Positions 51,465 to 62,163 of a stretch of DNA of 64,000 nucleotides are shown piece after piece (within the stretch, counting starts at the first letter, position 1; each line of letters starts with the position of its first letter). This DNA is from Rebecca billardiae RCC1528. Lineage: Eukaryota > Haptophyta. A model generated the notes under the pieces. That model made no database searches and was not told where the DNA came from. It saw only the letters and a list, made by a program, of their open reading frames with translations. Location: contig OZ251222.1 of the NCBI GenBank assembly GCA_965240325.2, positions 1,736,001 through 1,800,000 of the forward strand, read 5' to 3'. The translations under genes were made by a program, and so were the position numbers.

Positions 51465-51983
51465 ATGGCGCCGACGGTGACCAATGCGACGGAGGGGCAG
51501 CGCAAAGCGGCGTACGACGCGCACCGCACGCACCTCCCGGGTTTGCAGCCGTGGAAGGAACCGCGTCTTGGCGAGTCGGCGGCCCTCGTCGCACAGCGCT
51601 ATGACCGATCCCAGAGGCGCATCCGCGACGAGCTGAAACGCCGAGCGTGCAACATTGTCGCCCCATCCTCCACCATGTCACGAGCGCTGCGGGACGAGGC
51701 CGACGTCGTGAAGCCAGTGGCACATGCGCTGCGCTTCCTGTGCCTGCTCGAGCAGCGCGTGCCCACCCTCGATCGCGAGTGGCACACGCTCTCGCACTGC
51801 GCGCGCGCGCACCGCACTTCCAGACGACCTAAACAAATGAAACATGACATCACACTCCGCCACCACTGTTTAGCTCCGAGGACATTGAACCGTCACCGTC
51901 AGGCGTCACAAGCAAGCCGCCGTCGCACGCCAATCAGTTGGCAGTGCGTGCGCGCAGTCGACGGCTCGGCACCCGGGACTTGA
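51465..51983 (+). CDS. Possible small protein or gene remnant
   Basis: 172-codon frame. The first ~120 residues (NATEGQRKAAYDAHRTHL, RRIRDELKRRACNIV, LRDEADVVKPVAHALRFLCL) have helical protein composition; the rest looks random. No family recognised, no promoter or splice context. It could be an exon or decayed transposon ORF. Low confidence. Confidence 0.25.
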   Translation: MAPTVTNATEGQRKAAYDAHRTHLPGLQPWKEPRLGESAALVAQRYDRSQRRIRDELKRRACNIVAPSSTMSRALRDEADVVKPVAHALRFLCLLEQRVPTLDREWHTLSHCARAHRTSRRPKQMKHDITLRHHCLAPRTLNRHRQASQASRRRTPISWQCVRAVDGSAPGT

Positions 51984-52174
51984 CGAGTAGCGCCGAGTGG
52001 GTGCACGAATAAATAACACGCGCAATCACACTGTCGGTGAGATCACCAGAGTCATCTGTCGCGTTATTATTCGTCAGTGAGTCAGGTAGCTCACCATCAT
52101 CTGTGTGTCGCATTGTTATTCGTCATCCTGCCCGTCAAACCGCTAAATAAAAGGCGCGAACCCGCTGGGGAAAT

Positions 52175-52232
52175 ATTGCGACAGCACTGGCACGGCCCGC
52201 CGACCCCCCCGCCCGCCAGGGCAGAGTTTTGT
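52175..52232 (+). repeat. Direct repeat, copy 2
   Basis: Second copy of the repeat at 50562-50622. Flanks are unrelated, so this is a dispersed short repeat or the termini of a degraded element. Confidence 0.8.
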
Positions 52233-52672
52233 ATTCCTCGGGATACCTATTGGAAGGCCATCAACTTTGTAAGAATCACCGGACTTCGCGTGTCCTACCG
52301 GAAAACTCGCTCCGCTCGCATGCTTGTTCTTACAGAACAACCAATGCAAGCGGGGCTCGCGATTATATAAGTCGTCAAGTTGAGTAAAGTAGCTACATGG
52401 GGGATCACGGCGACGAACTACTTGTTGACGAACTTTGTGATTCGAGTACCGCGCGGCGCGCAAGAGCAAGGCCGCCGCTGCGGTCGTCGTATTATTAAAT
52501 AAAGGGACTGGATATAGCACCGGCGCGACCGGCGGCAAAACGAGACGAGCTGGAGAGCTCGAGCCTCGAGGGGCCAGGCTTGGTCGCCGCGTAAAAAGTC
52601 GCCTTTGCGCTCGCGAGCGCCAGGCCCATCGCCGTGCACAGCAGTATCGTTCCTGACCGCCGAGCCTCCAGG

Positions 52673-55346
52673 ATGCTCGCGCACTGCCTGGCCGCGGCCG
52701 CGCTCGCCGCGCTCGCGCTGGCGCCCCTTGCAGAGGCCACCGAGACCAAGACCACTGCCGCCGACCACGGGTGCGCGCCCCGCTTCGCGCGCGCGCCGTC
52801 CGGCCCGCGGCTCCGTTGACCCACTTGACCGACGCTGCTCCCCATTGCGCCGCGCGGTCGCGCCGCAGCGAGCGCCGCCAGCTGGGTACGTACTACGGCA
52901 CGGCCGGGTCGGACGTTCTGGATGGAGGCAGCGCGTACGGCGGCACCCCCGGCGTTCCCGGCATGGGAGTCGCCAACTACCTGCTCGGCGGCGACGGCGA
53001 CGACACGATCACTGGCGGCGATGCGGGCTACGGCTACAACAACGGCTACGGCGGCGACGCGTACAACTACGCCGGCGGTGGTGGTGGGGACGACGTCCTG
53101 ACCGGTGGCAAGGCCGGCGATGGCACCGGCTACGGCGGCGGCACCGGTGGCTTCAACTCCGCCTACGCGGACGGCGGCGATGTGTACAACGTCCTCATCG
53201 GCGGCCCGGGCGCCGACTCTGCTGTCGGCGGCGGCGGCGGCACGGGGGCCGGCACTTGGACGTACGGGGGCGGCGCCGACAACGTGATCTACTCCGGCGG
53301 TGGTGACGACACCGTGGTTGGAGGCGGGGGCGGCGACGCGCTCGGGTACGCCTCGACCGGCGGCAACAGCAGGAACACCATTAACGGCGGGGCCGGCGCG
53401 GACTCGCTGACGGGCGGCTCCGCGGGCGTTGCCGCTCAGAAGTACACGAACGCCGGCTGGGTCTATAACACCATCTTCGGCGACACCGACGACACGCTGA
53501 TCGCCGGTGGCAACGGTGGCAACGCCTATAACTACGCAAACGCGTACGGCGGGCGGGTTTACAACTTCCTCTACGGTGACAACAAGAAGAACACGCTCAC
53601 CGGAGGGGACGGTGGCGATGCCTACGCCACCGGCGATGCTGGCAGTGCGATCAACTTCTTCATTGCTGGAGGCGGTGTCGACCACATTCACGGCGGTGAT
53701 GCGGGCGAGTCCAAGTCGGAGGGCTCGCTTGGTGCCGGCACGTGGGGCGGTGGCGCAAACAACAAGGTCCACGCTGGCGATGGCGACGACCACATCCACG
53801 GAGGCAGCGGCGGTGACGCGGTGCTGGACTACACGGGCGGTGCCTATGCCGTCAACTGTGCGCGCCCCCGCTCGCCGCCGCCGCCGCGCGCACCGCGCAC
53901 TGCGCTCACAGCCGCCCGCCACGCCCGTGCGACGCGCTGTTCTTGCCCATCGGGGCGGCGCGTGCGCTGCAGACGTGCTCGCCGGCTCGGGCGACGACAC
54001 TTTCCATGGCGGCGACCGTGGTGAGCTCCACAGCAGCGTTGCCGGCGCTGTCGGTCAGGTCTTCAACGATGCCAACGGTGCGTCAAGGCCCTGCCCAGCA
54101 CTCTCCGCGCACGAGCGTGCGGCGCGCACGGGCGCCTGTGGCCACTGCGGCAGGCAGCTCGGCACCCGCGCTCACTCGCTGCGTCGCCGCGCGGGGCGTG
54201 CGCCCCCATCGGGTGCTGTTTCGTGTGACCCCGTCGCCCACCACACGCCGCGTCGCCAGGCGAGCGCGGCGACGACAAGCTGTACGGCGGCGACGGTGGC
54301 GAAATCAGCACCAGCGGGCTCGTGTACACGCTGTACAACTACCTGGACGGCGGGCAGGGCAAGGACAAGCTGGTCGGTGGCGACGGCAGCGACGTGACCG
54401 GCGAGGACGTCACCATTGGCGGTTTTGTCTACAACAAGCTCACAGGCGGAAAGAACCAGGACGAGCTGCAGGGAGGCGACTCCGGCGACGGCTCTGCGTC
54501 AGGCGCCGTCGGTGGCGTGGCATTCAACACACTCGAGGGCGGGAACGCCGCGGACACTCTCGTCGGTGGCGACGCGGGCGACGGCACGCGCGGCGGCACG
54601 GGCGGCGCCGCCTACAATTTCCTGTACGGCGGTGGCGGCCACGACGTGATCCACGGCGGAGACGACGGTGAGGGCCAGGGTGACTACGCTGGCACAGTCT
54701 ACAACAAAGTCAAGGGTACGCGCCCACCAGCACCACTGGCCGCTCGCCCGGCACGCGCAGGGGGGGGGGGGGGGCGGCCACACCCATCCCAGGGTCGCAC
54801 GCGGCGCGCCCAGACGCGTACAGCCGCATGCGTGTGTGCGTGCTCACGCCTGCGTCGCGCGCGCCCGCGCACCCGCGCGCCAGGTGGTGCGGGCGACGAC
54901 GTCATCCATGGCGGCGACGGCTATGACTACATTGACGGTGTGCGCGGACGCATGCGTGCACCTGCGCGCGCGGCCCGACGTTGCTGCTTCCGAGGGCATC
55001 CGAATACGCCTGCGCTCATCTGCCCCCCCCCCTGCGCGCGCAACCCGCGCCGCGCATGGCACTCGCAGGCGGCGCGGGCGCCGATGTGATCTACGCGAAG
55101 GATGGCAAGCGTGACGTGATCTACTTCGACTCGCACGACACGGTGCACCACGACGAGGGCATCGACGAGCTCATCCAGACCGACCTTAAGTGCCCGGTGG
55201 GCTGCGTGCCTGAGCACGAGATGACCGGCCGTCGCTCGTTGCTCTTCGGCAACTTCAAGCCCGTGCCCCTGCCGGACCCGTTCACGCCTGATGAGGTTCC
55301 GCCGCCCGAAGTTTCTGCGTGCCCGGCCGGCTGTGTCGCCAAGTAG
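52673..55346 (+). CDS. Secreted RTX-type beta-roll (calcium-binding repeat) protein
   Basis: Six exons: 52673-52770, 52869-53857, 53973-54077, 54260-54715, 54884-54937, 55069-55346; the total, 1,980 nt, is in frame and gives 659 residues. Exon 1 encodes a signal peptide (MLAHCLAAAALAALALAPLA). The mature protein is mostly Gly/Asp/Asn repeats of the hemolysin-type class (LLGGDGDDTITGGDAG, AGSGDDTFHGGD, DGGQGKDKLVGGDGSD) that in known proteins bind Ca2+ and wind into a parallel beta-roll. The units here are longer and richer in YNYA/YNFLYG than the standard nine-residue repeat. The C terminus is different: a Cys pair motif (CPVGC, CPAGC) around a Pro-rich linker. No catalytic or pore-forming domain is seen, so a toxin role is not supported; extracellular matrix or scale-associated calcium binding is an equally open inference. 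The first three splices are phased exactly through repeat units. Confidence 0.83.
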
Positions 55347-55932
55347 TAAGTGCTGTACGTCACCCAGGGTGGTGGGGGCAGCTACTGCTGCACAGTTGCT
55401 GTGGTGGGTCATCTGGCGCGGAGCGCACAAGGCGTCCCGGCTTCTCACTGGCGCAGCCCGGCGGCACGGCCCTTTGGTTCCGCGAATCGCTGCCTAACAA
55501 CTCACTCTACTGCCCGGGGCCGAGCCCGAACCGATCGTCATCATCAAGCAAGGCAGCGGGGGCTGGCGCCGGAGGCAGCGAGCAGCTGACCTTTGTCGGA
55601 CCCGGAGCCCGTCACCCGAGCCACAGAGGACCACGTTTATGGCGCGCGTCGACGCCAGACGGTGCGTTGGGCTTTAACAGCTCGGCGATGGCGGGGGCGA
55701 CTGCGAGGAGCGCTGATCCTGGTGTTTGTCCAGGCTGCTGACCGATCTGCTACAGCTTACTAGTTACGCTGATGACTCTGACGCCTGCCCGAACGTTCAC
55801 TGTTGCAGTGCCACGACTACGTTAAATATATATATACTACTAGATCGATCATATCGCGATGACGATCGATCGATACTTAATATCTTGTGTCAGTGCTGCA
55901 CTCATCAGGCGGATTAGCAGCATGACGAACTA

Positions 55933-55968
<36 letters not shown>

Positions 55969-56076
55969 CAGTAGCTAAGCTAGATCTCCGCCACGCGCGG
56001 CCCGCGCCTCCTGATCTGACAGATTTCCTCAGACCTTCATATTCATCTAAGTAATGCGGCTGCGTCAGCGTCGGCG
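55347..56076. other. Convergent intergenic region with (GA)n microsatellite
   Basis: About 730 bp between the RTX and PDZ genes' 3' ends. 55935-55967 is an uninterrupted (GA)n run; 55820-55880 is AT-rich with 'tatatatata' and 'gatcgatcg'. No gene. Confidence 0.5.
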
Positions 56077-56632
56077 TCACAGCTTCACGAGCCCGCCGTA
56101 GAAGTCCGAGGCCTGGCCGCCTGGCGGGACACCGCCAGCCGAAGAGCCGACGGGGAAGCTGCTCGCCTGCGTATTGAACGCTTGCATCACAGCCTGTTGC
56201 TTGCGCTCCGCCTCGCCAGGCGGCCGCAGAGGCTCGGGCATCGGGAGCGTCGGTGGTCCAGAGGGCTGTGGGGGCGGGGGCGCACTGGCCGCGGGCGGTG
56301 GCTGCGACACCGCCGGCGGCCAGGGCTGCTGGGTGGGCTGCTGCCACTGCGGCTGTGCGGGCCATTGCGCCTGCTGCTGCGTCTGCTGCGGCGGCGGCCA
56401 TGGCTGCTGTGCGCGCTGCTGCTGCTGGGGCTGCCAATTCGCAGCGTTTGGCGGCGCGCCCAGCGGCTGCTGCCGCTGCTGCTGCCATTGCGGCTGCCCG
56501 GCGGGTGTCGGTGCAGCAGCGCCTGGGTACTGCTGAGAGTAATGCGCCTGCCCGGCGGCGTATGCCTGCGGGTGCTGTGCGTGCGGCTGCTGCCACTGCG
56601 GCCGCGCCACGTGCTGCTGCGGGGCATACGCG

Positions 56633-56684
<52 letters not shown>

Positions 56685-57447
56685 CCGGCTGCATGAGAGC
56701 GTAGTGCGTGGGCGGGGGCCCCGGCGGCGGGCCGCCAATCACGGGCGGTGGCGGGGCGGGATGAGAGGGTGGCGGGGGCGGGGGCGCAGCGGATGGAGGC
56801 GGCGGGCCCGATGGCGCGAGCGAAGCGCTGAGCAGGTCGAGCGCGGCCCCCTGGGCACTCGATGCCCCCGGCTGCGGCGGTGGTGGCGCCGGGTCGGTGA
56901 GCCCTCCGAGCAGGTCCGGTTCCGGCGGGTTCGAGCGAGACTTGGCCGCCTCGAGCGCGCGACGCTGCTCTTCCAGTCGTCTATTATGGTCCCTCACGCG
57001 CTGCTGCTCGCGGCGCTGCTGCTCGCTGCCCGGCTGGACGGCAGGTGGACTCTGTGCCGTGCCTGCGCTGCCTGGCGACGGCTCGCCCGCAGAGTTGCCC
57101 ATGGAGTCGACGAAGACGGGCGCCACGTTCCGCCCAAGCGCAGATGGCAGCGGGAGGGACGACCGCTTGATCTCGATCGTGCATGTCGGGCCCGAGTTGC
57201 TGATCACCTCCTTCACGGCCATGACAGACGCCACCTTGCGCACATCAAACCCATTCACAGCGATCACCTCATCCCCTGGCTCCAATAGGTTGCGTGCGTC
57301 GTCCACGTCCAGCGCGACGATCTTCTCGATCGCGGGACGGCCGTCACGATTCGGGCGCACGTATATGCCGAACTTGCCGTTCGCATCGCGCTTGAGGACG
57401 GCCTTGACCAGCATGGGTCCCGTGCGCGAGGAGGCGCCGAGATGCAC
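56077..57447 (-). CDS. PDZ-domain protein with polyQ/proline-rich adaptor-like tail
   Basis: Intronless, 456 residues (a second ATG, M12, is possible). Residues ~12-95 form a PDZ-like domain (KFGIYVRPNRDGRPAIEKIV, EPGDEVIAVNGFDVRKV, TCTIEIKRSS). After it a charged helix (EQQRREQQRVRDHNRRLEEQ) leads into a low-complexity half with DLLGGLTDP and LDLLSASLAP, which resemble clathrin or adaptor-binding DLL boxes, a 17-18-residue polyglutamine run (CTG repeats, 56632-56683), and a conserved-looking end GGQASDFYGGLVKL. The layout suggests a membrane-traffic or cortical scaffold adaptor (inference). Its start is 146 bp from the divergent RING gene. Confidence 0.72.
56632..56683. repeat. (CTG)n trinucleotide repeat encoding polyglutamine
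   Basis: About 17 uninterrupted CTG units on the plus strand, read as CAG (Gln) in the PDZ gene on the minus strand. Likely length-polymorphic. Confidence 0.85.
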
Positions 57448-57593
57448 CAGAGACCGCTACGCGCGCGCTCGCCGCTGCCCAGCCTAAGCGGAAGGGTGTC
57501 CGGTTGGCCAAGCATCGCAAGGACGCCCGTCCGGATCACTGATCCGGACAGGCTAAGAAGCGGGCGGCGCGGCCCGCGGAAAAATCAACAGCC
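57448..57593. promoter_or_regulatory. Compact bidirectional promoter region (PDZ / RNFT-like)
   Basis: 146 bp between divergent starts. No specific element recognised; inferred from orientation. Confidence 0.4.
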
Positions 57594-58915
57594 ATGGCGT
57601 CCTCTTGGGTCCGAGGCGACACCACCCTCGAGGGAGCCATGTCACGCGTGATGGGGGGCACGCGAGTGAACGGCGGCGGTGGCGGTAGCCCGTCCAACGA
57701 GCACGATCCACTCGTAACAGGCGACACCCAGCACCTGGAGGATCTCGAGGGTGGACCGGGCTCAGGGTCGCCGCTCGGCATCGACATGCAGACCGGCGCA
57801 GCCCCGGCGCTGGACAATCGCGAGACGAACTCGAGTCTCGCCTCGTTCACCAGATGGATGGAGCAGAACGTGCCCTTCCTCGTGCTGCTGGCCTTCGTCT
57901 TCATCTACGAGCACTGGAGAGGTAAATCCGCCGCCGCGACCAGAAGGCGTCCCCATCGTTTTTTCCGCCGCTGCGTCGCCAACCCAGCCGTGCGCCCACC
58001 CGCACGCTCACGACCGCAGGGATTCTGGCCTTCGCCTGGCTCACGTCTGGGCTCCACTTCGCCAACACGCACATGCGCGAGCAAGTCGGCCTGAAGGAGA
58101 AGCGGCAAACGGGCGTGCTCGCGGGCGTGGCAGCCGGACTGCTCGCCGCGTCCGCGGGCACGATGCTGGTGTTCAGCTCGGAGCAGCTCTGGCTGCACCT
58201 CGTCCTGCTCGTGCCCTCGCCCGAGCAGGGCGCGGCAAAGGACCTGCTCGGCATGCTGTGGCGGATCGTGATGGCCGACCTGGTCGTGCGATACCTCTCG
58301 ATGGCGTGCAAGGTGCTCGGCACGCTGTGCATCTGCTCGTGCTCGCACCGACGACCGCGCAGGTGTTACCAGCTGACAGAGATGCTGGTGAGCCTCTACC
58401 GCACGGTGCTGCCGATCCCGCACTGGTATCGCTGGCTCCTGGGCAAGGGGCCCTCCTCGTTCGTCGCGTCGCTCGCGACCGGGCTGTACCTCACCTTCAA
58501 GCTCGCCGCCGCCGTCGACCAGCTGCGCAGCGTCTCGGGCATGTTTGTGGCCGTGGTCACGCGGCAGGCGGTATGCGCGCGCCACGCGGCGCGCAGCTCA
58601 CCGCGGAGCGCGCCCGCGGCCATCGCCTGACAGAGTCCGCTGCACCTGCCCCTCGCGCCGCGGACGCGCGCGCAGTTGTACGGGAGGTATGCGACGGAGG
58701 ACGAGGTGCGCGCCTCTGGCGACGACTCGTGCTCTATCTGCCACGACGACGTGAGCAACCCCGTCGTCCTTGGGTGCAAGCACATCTTCTGCGAGGACTG
58801 CGTCTGCGAGTGGCTGGAAAGAGAGCGCACGTGTCCGCTCTGCCGTGCACCCGTGAGCACCGGGCCCCGCTACCAGAGCGACGGGACGACGCCACTCATG
58901 TGCCAGGTATTCTGA
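57594..58915 (+). CDS. Transmembrane RING-finger E3 ligase, RNFT1/2-like
   Basis: Exons 57594-57921, 58020-58570 and 58634-58915 give 386 residues. A disordered Gly/Ser N terminus is followed by several membrane segments (VPFLVLLAFVFIYEHWR|GIL, GVLAGVAAGLLAASAGTMLV, LWLHLVLLVP, FVASLATGLYLTFKLAA), then a LYGRYATEDEVRASGDDSC linker and a C3HC4 RING starting at C326 (CSICHDDV, CKHIFCEDC, ERTCPLC). The order of membrane part, YG-R-AT--EV linker, then C-terminal RING matches RNFT1/RNFT2, ER-membrane ubiquitin ligases linked to ER-associated degradation. Intron 1 has a donor gtaaat and intron 2 is only 63 nt, the shortest seen here. The upstream region (57448-57593) is shared with the divergent PDZ gene. 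Confidence 0.88.
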
Positions 58916-59212
58916 ACGATGGGCGCTGGTGTGTCGCAGCGTTGTGCCTGGCCCCGTGGCCGTGGGTGGCCTCTGCCGTCTGCGGCGGCAGCCTCCATGC
59001 TGACTGCTCCTGGCCGGACAGTGCGCCACTGTTATTCAAGAGTGACGAAGCTATAAGACCGTTTAGGCCGTTATTGCTGACAGCGGCGGATGTAGTTCGC
59101 GGCACGACGTTGTCCCGATGAGTCCGTCCGTTGCACCAGAAGACAAGAAGTCCGCTGCATGCCTACGCCGTGTAATAAGTACTGATGAGTAGTGAGTACT
59201 GCCACGGAGTAG
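58916..59212. other. 3' flank of RING gene
   Basis: About 300 bp between the RING gene and the first dispersed repeat. Nothing recognised. Confidence 0.4.
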
Positions 59213-59498
59213 TAATGGCCCGCGGTGCAGGGCGGAGCGCGCAGCGTGGAGCCCGCACCAGCGGGCCCGAACCACGTTTCAAAAAGATCTTTGATCAAGA
59301 AAAAAGGGACGGGGGGCGGCGGAAAAAAAGGGACGGGGGGCGATTTTTAGGGCTGGCGGAGACCGAGTTTCGAGTTTTTGAGATCGCATTGAGAGGTCTA
59401 TCAGGCCAAAAAAAACCGCGCCCAGCTGATTCCCTTAAGTAAAGTGAGATCTGGACGTCAGCTGGACGTGACATTAGTGTAACGGTTCGTTACGAGCG
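59213..59498 (+). repeat. Dispersed repeat, copy 1
   Basis: Starts taatggcccgcggtgcag and ends acggttcgttacgagcg. Nearly identical, in the same orientation, to 62895-63155. Copy 1 carries a ~21-bp tandem duplication of its 'aaaaaagggacgggg' segment. The GC content of this unit is lower than the genes'. No coding capacity. It could be a SINE/MITE-like element; no obvious tail or target duplication at its ends. Confidence 0.85.
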
Positions 59499-59830
59499 AA
59501 TCGTACTCGTCTTCCCGGATCGCGTGACGTCCGGACTGGGCCACATCCGGATCGTCGGAGGTGACATGCCCCGGCACGATGGGCGATGGCGGATATGCGG
59601 GACGGCGGCCTGCACGTGCCTCCGGACCCGCCTCCCGCTTGCTGCTCACGCAGTCAGCTGCGACCGTGGCGCATGATCGCAGAAGCAGTGCCGGCAGTAC
59701 GGCCTGCATCAGCTAGTGCCGCGCCGTCGTGGCGCGCGCGGTACGGTTGCGCGTTTGCAGCGCTCGCCGCTCGGCGTAACGGCACGCGCGTGCGGCTCAG
59801 GTGTGTCAAATGCGGGGCTTCATCCGGTTG

Positions 59831-59959
59831 CCACATTAAGCCTTGACCACCTGCCACATTAAGGGCTTCATCCGGTTGCCACATTAAGCCTTGACCACCT
59901 GCCACATTAAGGGCCCCGCGACCGGCTGCCACATTAAGGCGACCGGCTGCCACATTAAG
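59831..59959. repeat. Subterminal CCACATTAAG array, left end of the MULE
   Basis: Six copies of CCACATTAAG (starting 59831, 59854, 59879, 59902, 59929, 59950); the first four lie in a 48-bp unit repeated twice. The matching array at the right end is at 62073-62163. In other DNA transposons such subterminal repeats are transposase-binding sites. Confidence 0.8.
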
Positions 59960-60015
59960 GATCCGCGCCAACGCGCGCACGGCCACCGACACGCCACGCG
60001 CGGAGCGATGCGCCG

Positions 60016-60180
60016 ATGGTCTTCGGCTCGGTCGCAAACGTCCTGAACCACGCTGGCCTGTTCAGTCGCCCTTTGCTCGACGCAGTCGTGCACTGGCCGG
60101 TGGAGGCAGTGGCGCCGGGCGTCGGGAAGCACTTCGAGTTCCTCGGTGAGGCTGGCGAGCCCGCGCCCGACAAGAAGTAG
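60016..60180 (+). pseudogene. Gene-like fragment inside the Mutator-like element
   Basis: A 54-codon frame with folded-protein composition (VFGSVANVLNHAGLFSRPLL, GVGKHFEFLGEAGEPAPDKK, stop 60178-60180). Family not recognised; it looks like a terminal exon without its partner exons. Further in, on the minus strand at 60460-60760, two frames encode coiled-coil-like segments (LTQQSLERVGERVRAEVVEA and ADAWRKEEPLELLKGTLSAL) that are out of frame with each other. Together they read as captured, broken host gene pieces. Confidence 0.35.
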
Positions 60181-61654
60181 CGCGGCGGCGCGTGCGCGCC
60201 GTGCTCGCGGTGACGTACGTGCTGCTCGCGAAGGGAAAGCAGTTCAAGCAGGGACACCTCGAGCACTCGGCAGATTATCTCGCCTTGCTCGCCGCTGACG
60301 GCCAGCGTGCGAAGCGCGCTGCTGGCATACACGGCGTTGAGCAGGTCACCGTGCGAGAGTGCTCCGTCAGACCCGTGGCCAAGGCCCTTGTCGATCAGCT
60401 GCGCTGAAGGGCGCGCGCAAGAGTGCGTGATGGAGGTCAGTTCCAGGCAGGCTCCATGTTGGCTGCAGCGCTGCGTCTGCGCAGCATGCCCCCGCACGCG
60501 CGTCTGCTCGCGCACGGCTGCGCTGAGCTGCAAGTTGCGCTCGAGCTCAGCCTTGAGCGCGCTCAGCGTGCCCTTCAGCAGCTCGAGCGGTTCCTCCTTG
60601 CGCCACGCGTCCGCGTGGCGCCGCGAGTAGTTGCTTGTTCAGCGGCTGCACCTGCACCGCCGCGCGCTCGACGCTCGCCTCGACCACCTCCGCGCGCACG
60701 CGCTCGCCGACGCGCTCCAGGGACTGCTGCGTAAGCTCGTGCGCACAGTGGAGCGCCGGAGCGACACCTCCGCGCCATCCACCGCGCTTATCGCCTGGCT
60801 GGGCGCTATGGAGAGCTACACGCGCGCCGGGGGCGCGAGCCCGACGACGCACTCGCAGTTCACCTCGCTGTACGACGAACGCCACCTCGAGCGCACGAGC
60901 GCATGCGTCTGCAGCGGGAGCACTGACGGCCGCTCCGGTGGGCTCGCCGCCGACTTCCCCAGTAGTAACCAGCATATCAAAGTCGTCTTCGGTAGCGCGC
61001 GAGGCTCGCTACAATACGGTGATGCTACACCACATGGTTTGCGTCACACGCAGCACCACATGGGTGGCCGGCAGCGGCGTACCATCGGCTGAGCTGTTCC
61101 TGAGTCACTGTTCCTCTGCAGAGACGTGCGCGCGTCGACGAGCACTTGCGCGCTCTGCGGCCTTCGGCACCTTGACACCTTGACATCATTGCGCGTGCGC
61201 ATGACAGGCGCGGATGGTTGCGCACTTGCGTGTCCGTCGGCGGCGCGCACGATCCGCGAGCACCGTCCGCCGGGGCCTTGCCATTGTCGACCTTGGACGG
61301 CACACGACGCACCGCGGCGCGCTCGCGGCCTTCGGTCGGGTAGCCCTCGCTGGACATGTGCTGGCCTCTGTTGCTCCGCTGCTCATCGGACCGGGTGCCA
61401 ATCAGTGGCCCACAATTGACGACCCGTGCGCCTGCCCCGCATGCTCGCACACGGGATGACGCAGCCTGGAGCCACCCCGGTCGAGATTTCGGGATGTCAA
61501 AGCAGTGGCCGAGCATGCGCTCAAGCGCTCTCATCCTCATGGAGCGTGACCTCTACCGTTCTACCGTCTGAGCGTCTGCCGTCACAGGAGTCGGACAAGT
61601 CCCCAAAGCTGGGTGCAACCAGTCCCTCGGGAGTAGCCGCCAGGCCTCCCGCCA

Positions 61655-62030
61655 CCACCGCAGCCGCGCCGCCCAGGGTTGTGAGTCCTGGGATTACCCG
61701 GGGTGGTCAGGCTGGCGCGCACGCTCGCGGAACCTTGGAACCCGCGCTCCCGCGCTGCGTCGCGTGTCACCCCTCGATCGCCGCCCCACCGCCACCTCTT
61801 CCCTCCCATCACCACCTCTTCCTCGACATCCTCGGCCTTCGCCGCAGCACCGACGCCCCCGCGCGCGGCCGCTGTGGCAGCGTGCGATCAGCGTGCGCTG
61901 CGCCGCCGCGCCGCCGCGCCGCCCAGAGTTGTGCAGCGCGGCCTGTGAGTCCTGCGAGCTGCCCTGTGTGGTCAGGCTGGTACGCACGCTCGCTAACGCT
62001 TCGAACACGCGTTTTCCTCCACGCACGGCG
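61655..62030. repeat. Degenerate internal duplication in the Mutator-like element
   Basis: Segments near 61665-61760 and 61905-62015 share 'gccgcgccgcccag.gttgtg', 'gtgagtcctg', 'gtggtcaggctgg' and 'cgcacgctcgc' in the same order, suggesting an old tandem duplication inside the element. Confidence 0.55.
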
Positions 62031-62072
62031 GCCGTCGCCGCAGCACGAGAGCCCCGCGCGCGGGCAGCGCGC

Positions 62073-62163
62073 CTTAATGTGGTGGCGGGATCCTTAATGT
62101 GGCAGTGGTCAACCGGCTGCCACATTAAGGCTTAATGTGGTGGCGGGATTCGGCTTAATGTGG
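62073..62163. repeat. Subterminal CCACATTAAG array, right end of the MULE
   Basis: Five copies: CTTAATGTGG at 62073, 62093, 62131 and 62154, and one direct CCACATTAAG at 62120. Copies at 62093 and 62120 form a hairpin-capable inverted pair (cttaatgtggcag...ctgccacattaag). Confidence 0.8.

Larger units (their letters stand above)
48583..52672. other. Gene-poor 4-kb region with several repeat families
   Basis: No gene I can defend over about 4 kb. It holds a polypyrimidine tract (48780-48815), TTTGTCTCA/TGAGACAAA motif copies (about 49900-50530), an A/G-rich stretch with tandem 'gaaaatcgcctcgc' and 'tcgctcact.ccggg' pairs (50790-50885), and two copies of a ~58-bp direct repeat (50562 and 52175). 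Protein-like fragments occur on the minus strand at 49130-49310 (ESSVFDCDDAFKDKETYE, ending near a stop at 49130) and on the plus strand at 51465-51840, neither with a convincing gene structure. Confidence 0.5.

Noticed and set aside
52673-55346. Calling the RTX protein a secreted cytotoxin
   Set aside because: Only repeat and Cys/Pro modules are seen; no pore-forming, protease, lipase or adhesion domain is present.
59815-59960. CCACATTAAG array as a CRISPR-like repeat
   Set aside because: Units are 10 bp with irregular spacing, occur at both transposon ends in opposite orientation, and this is a eukaryotic locus.
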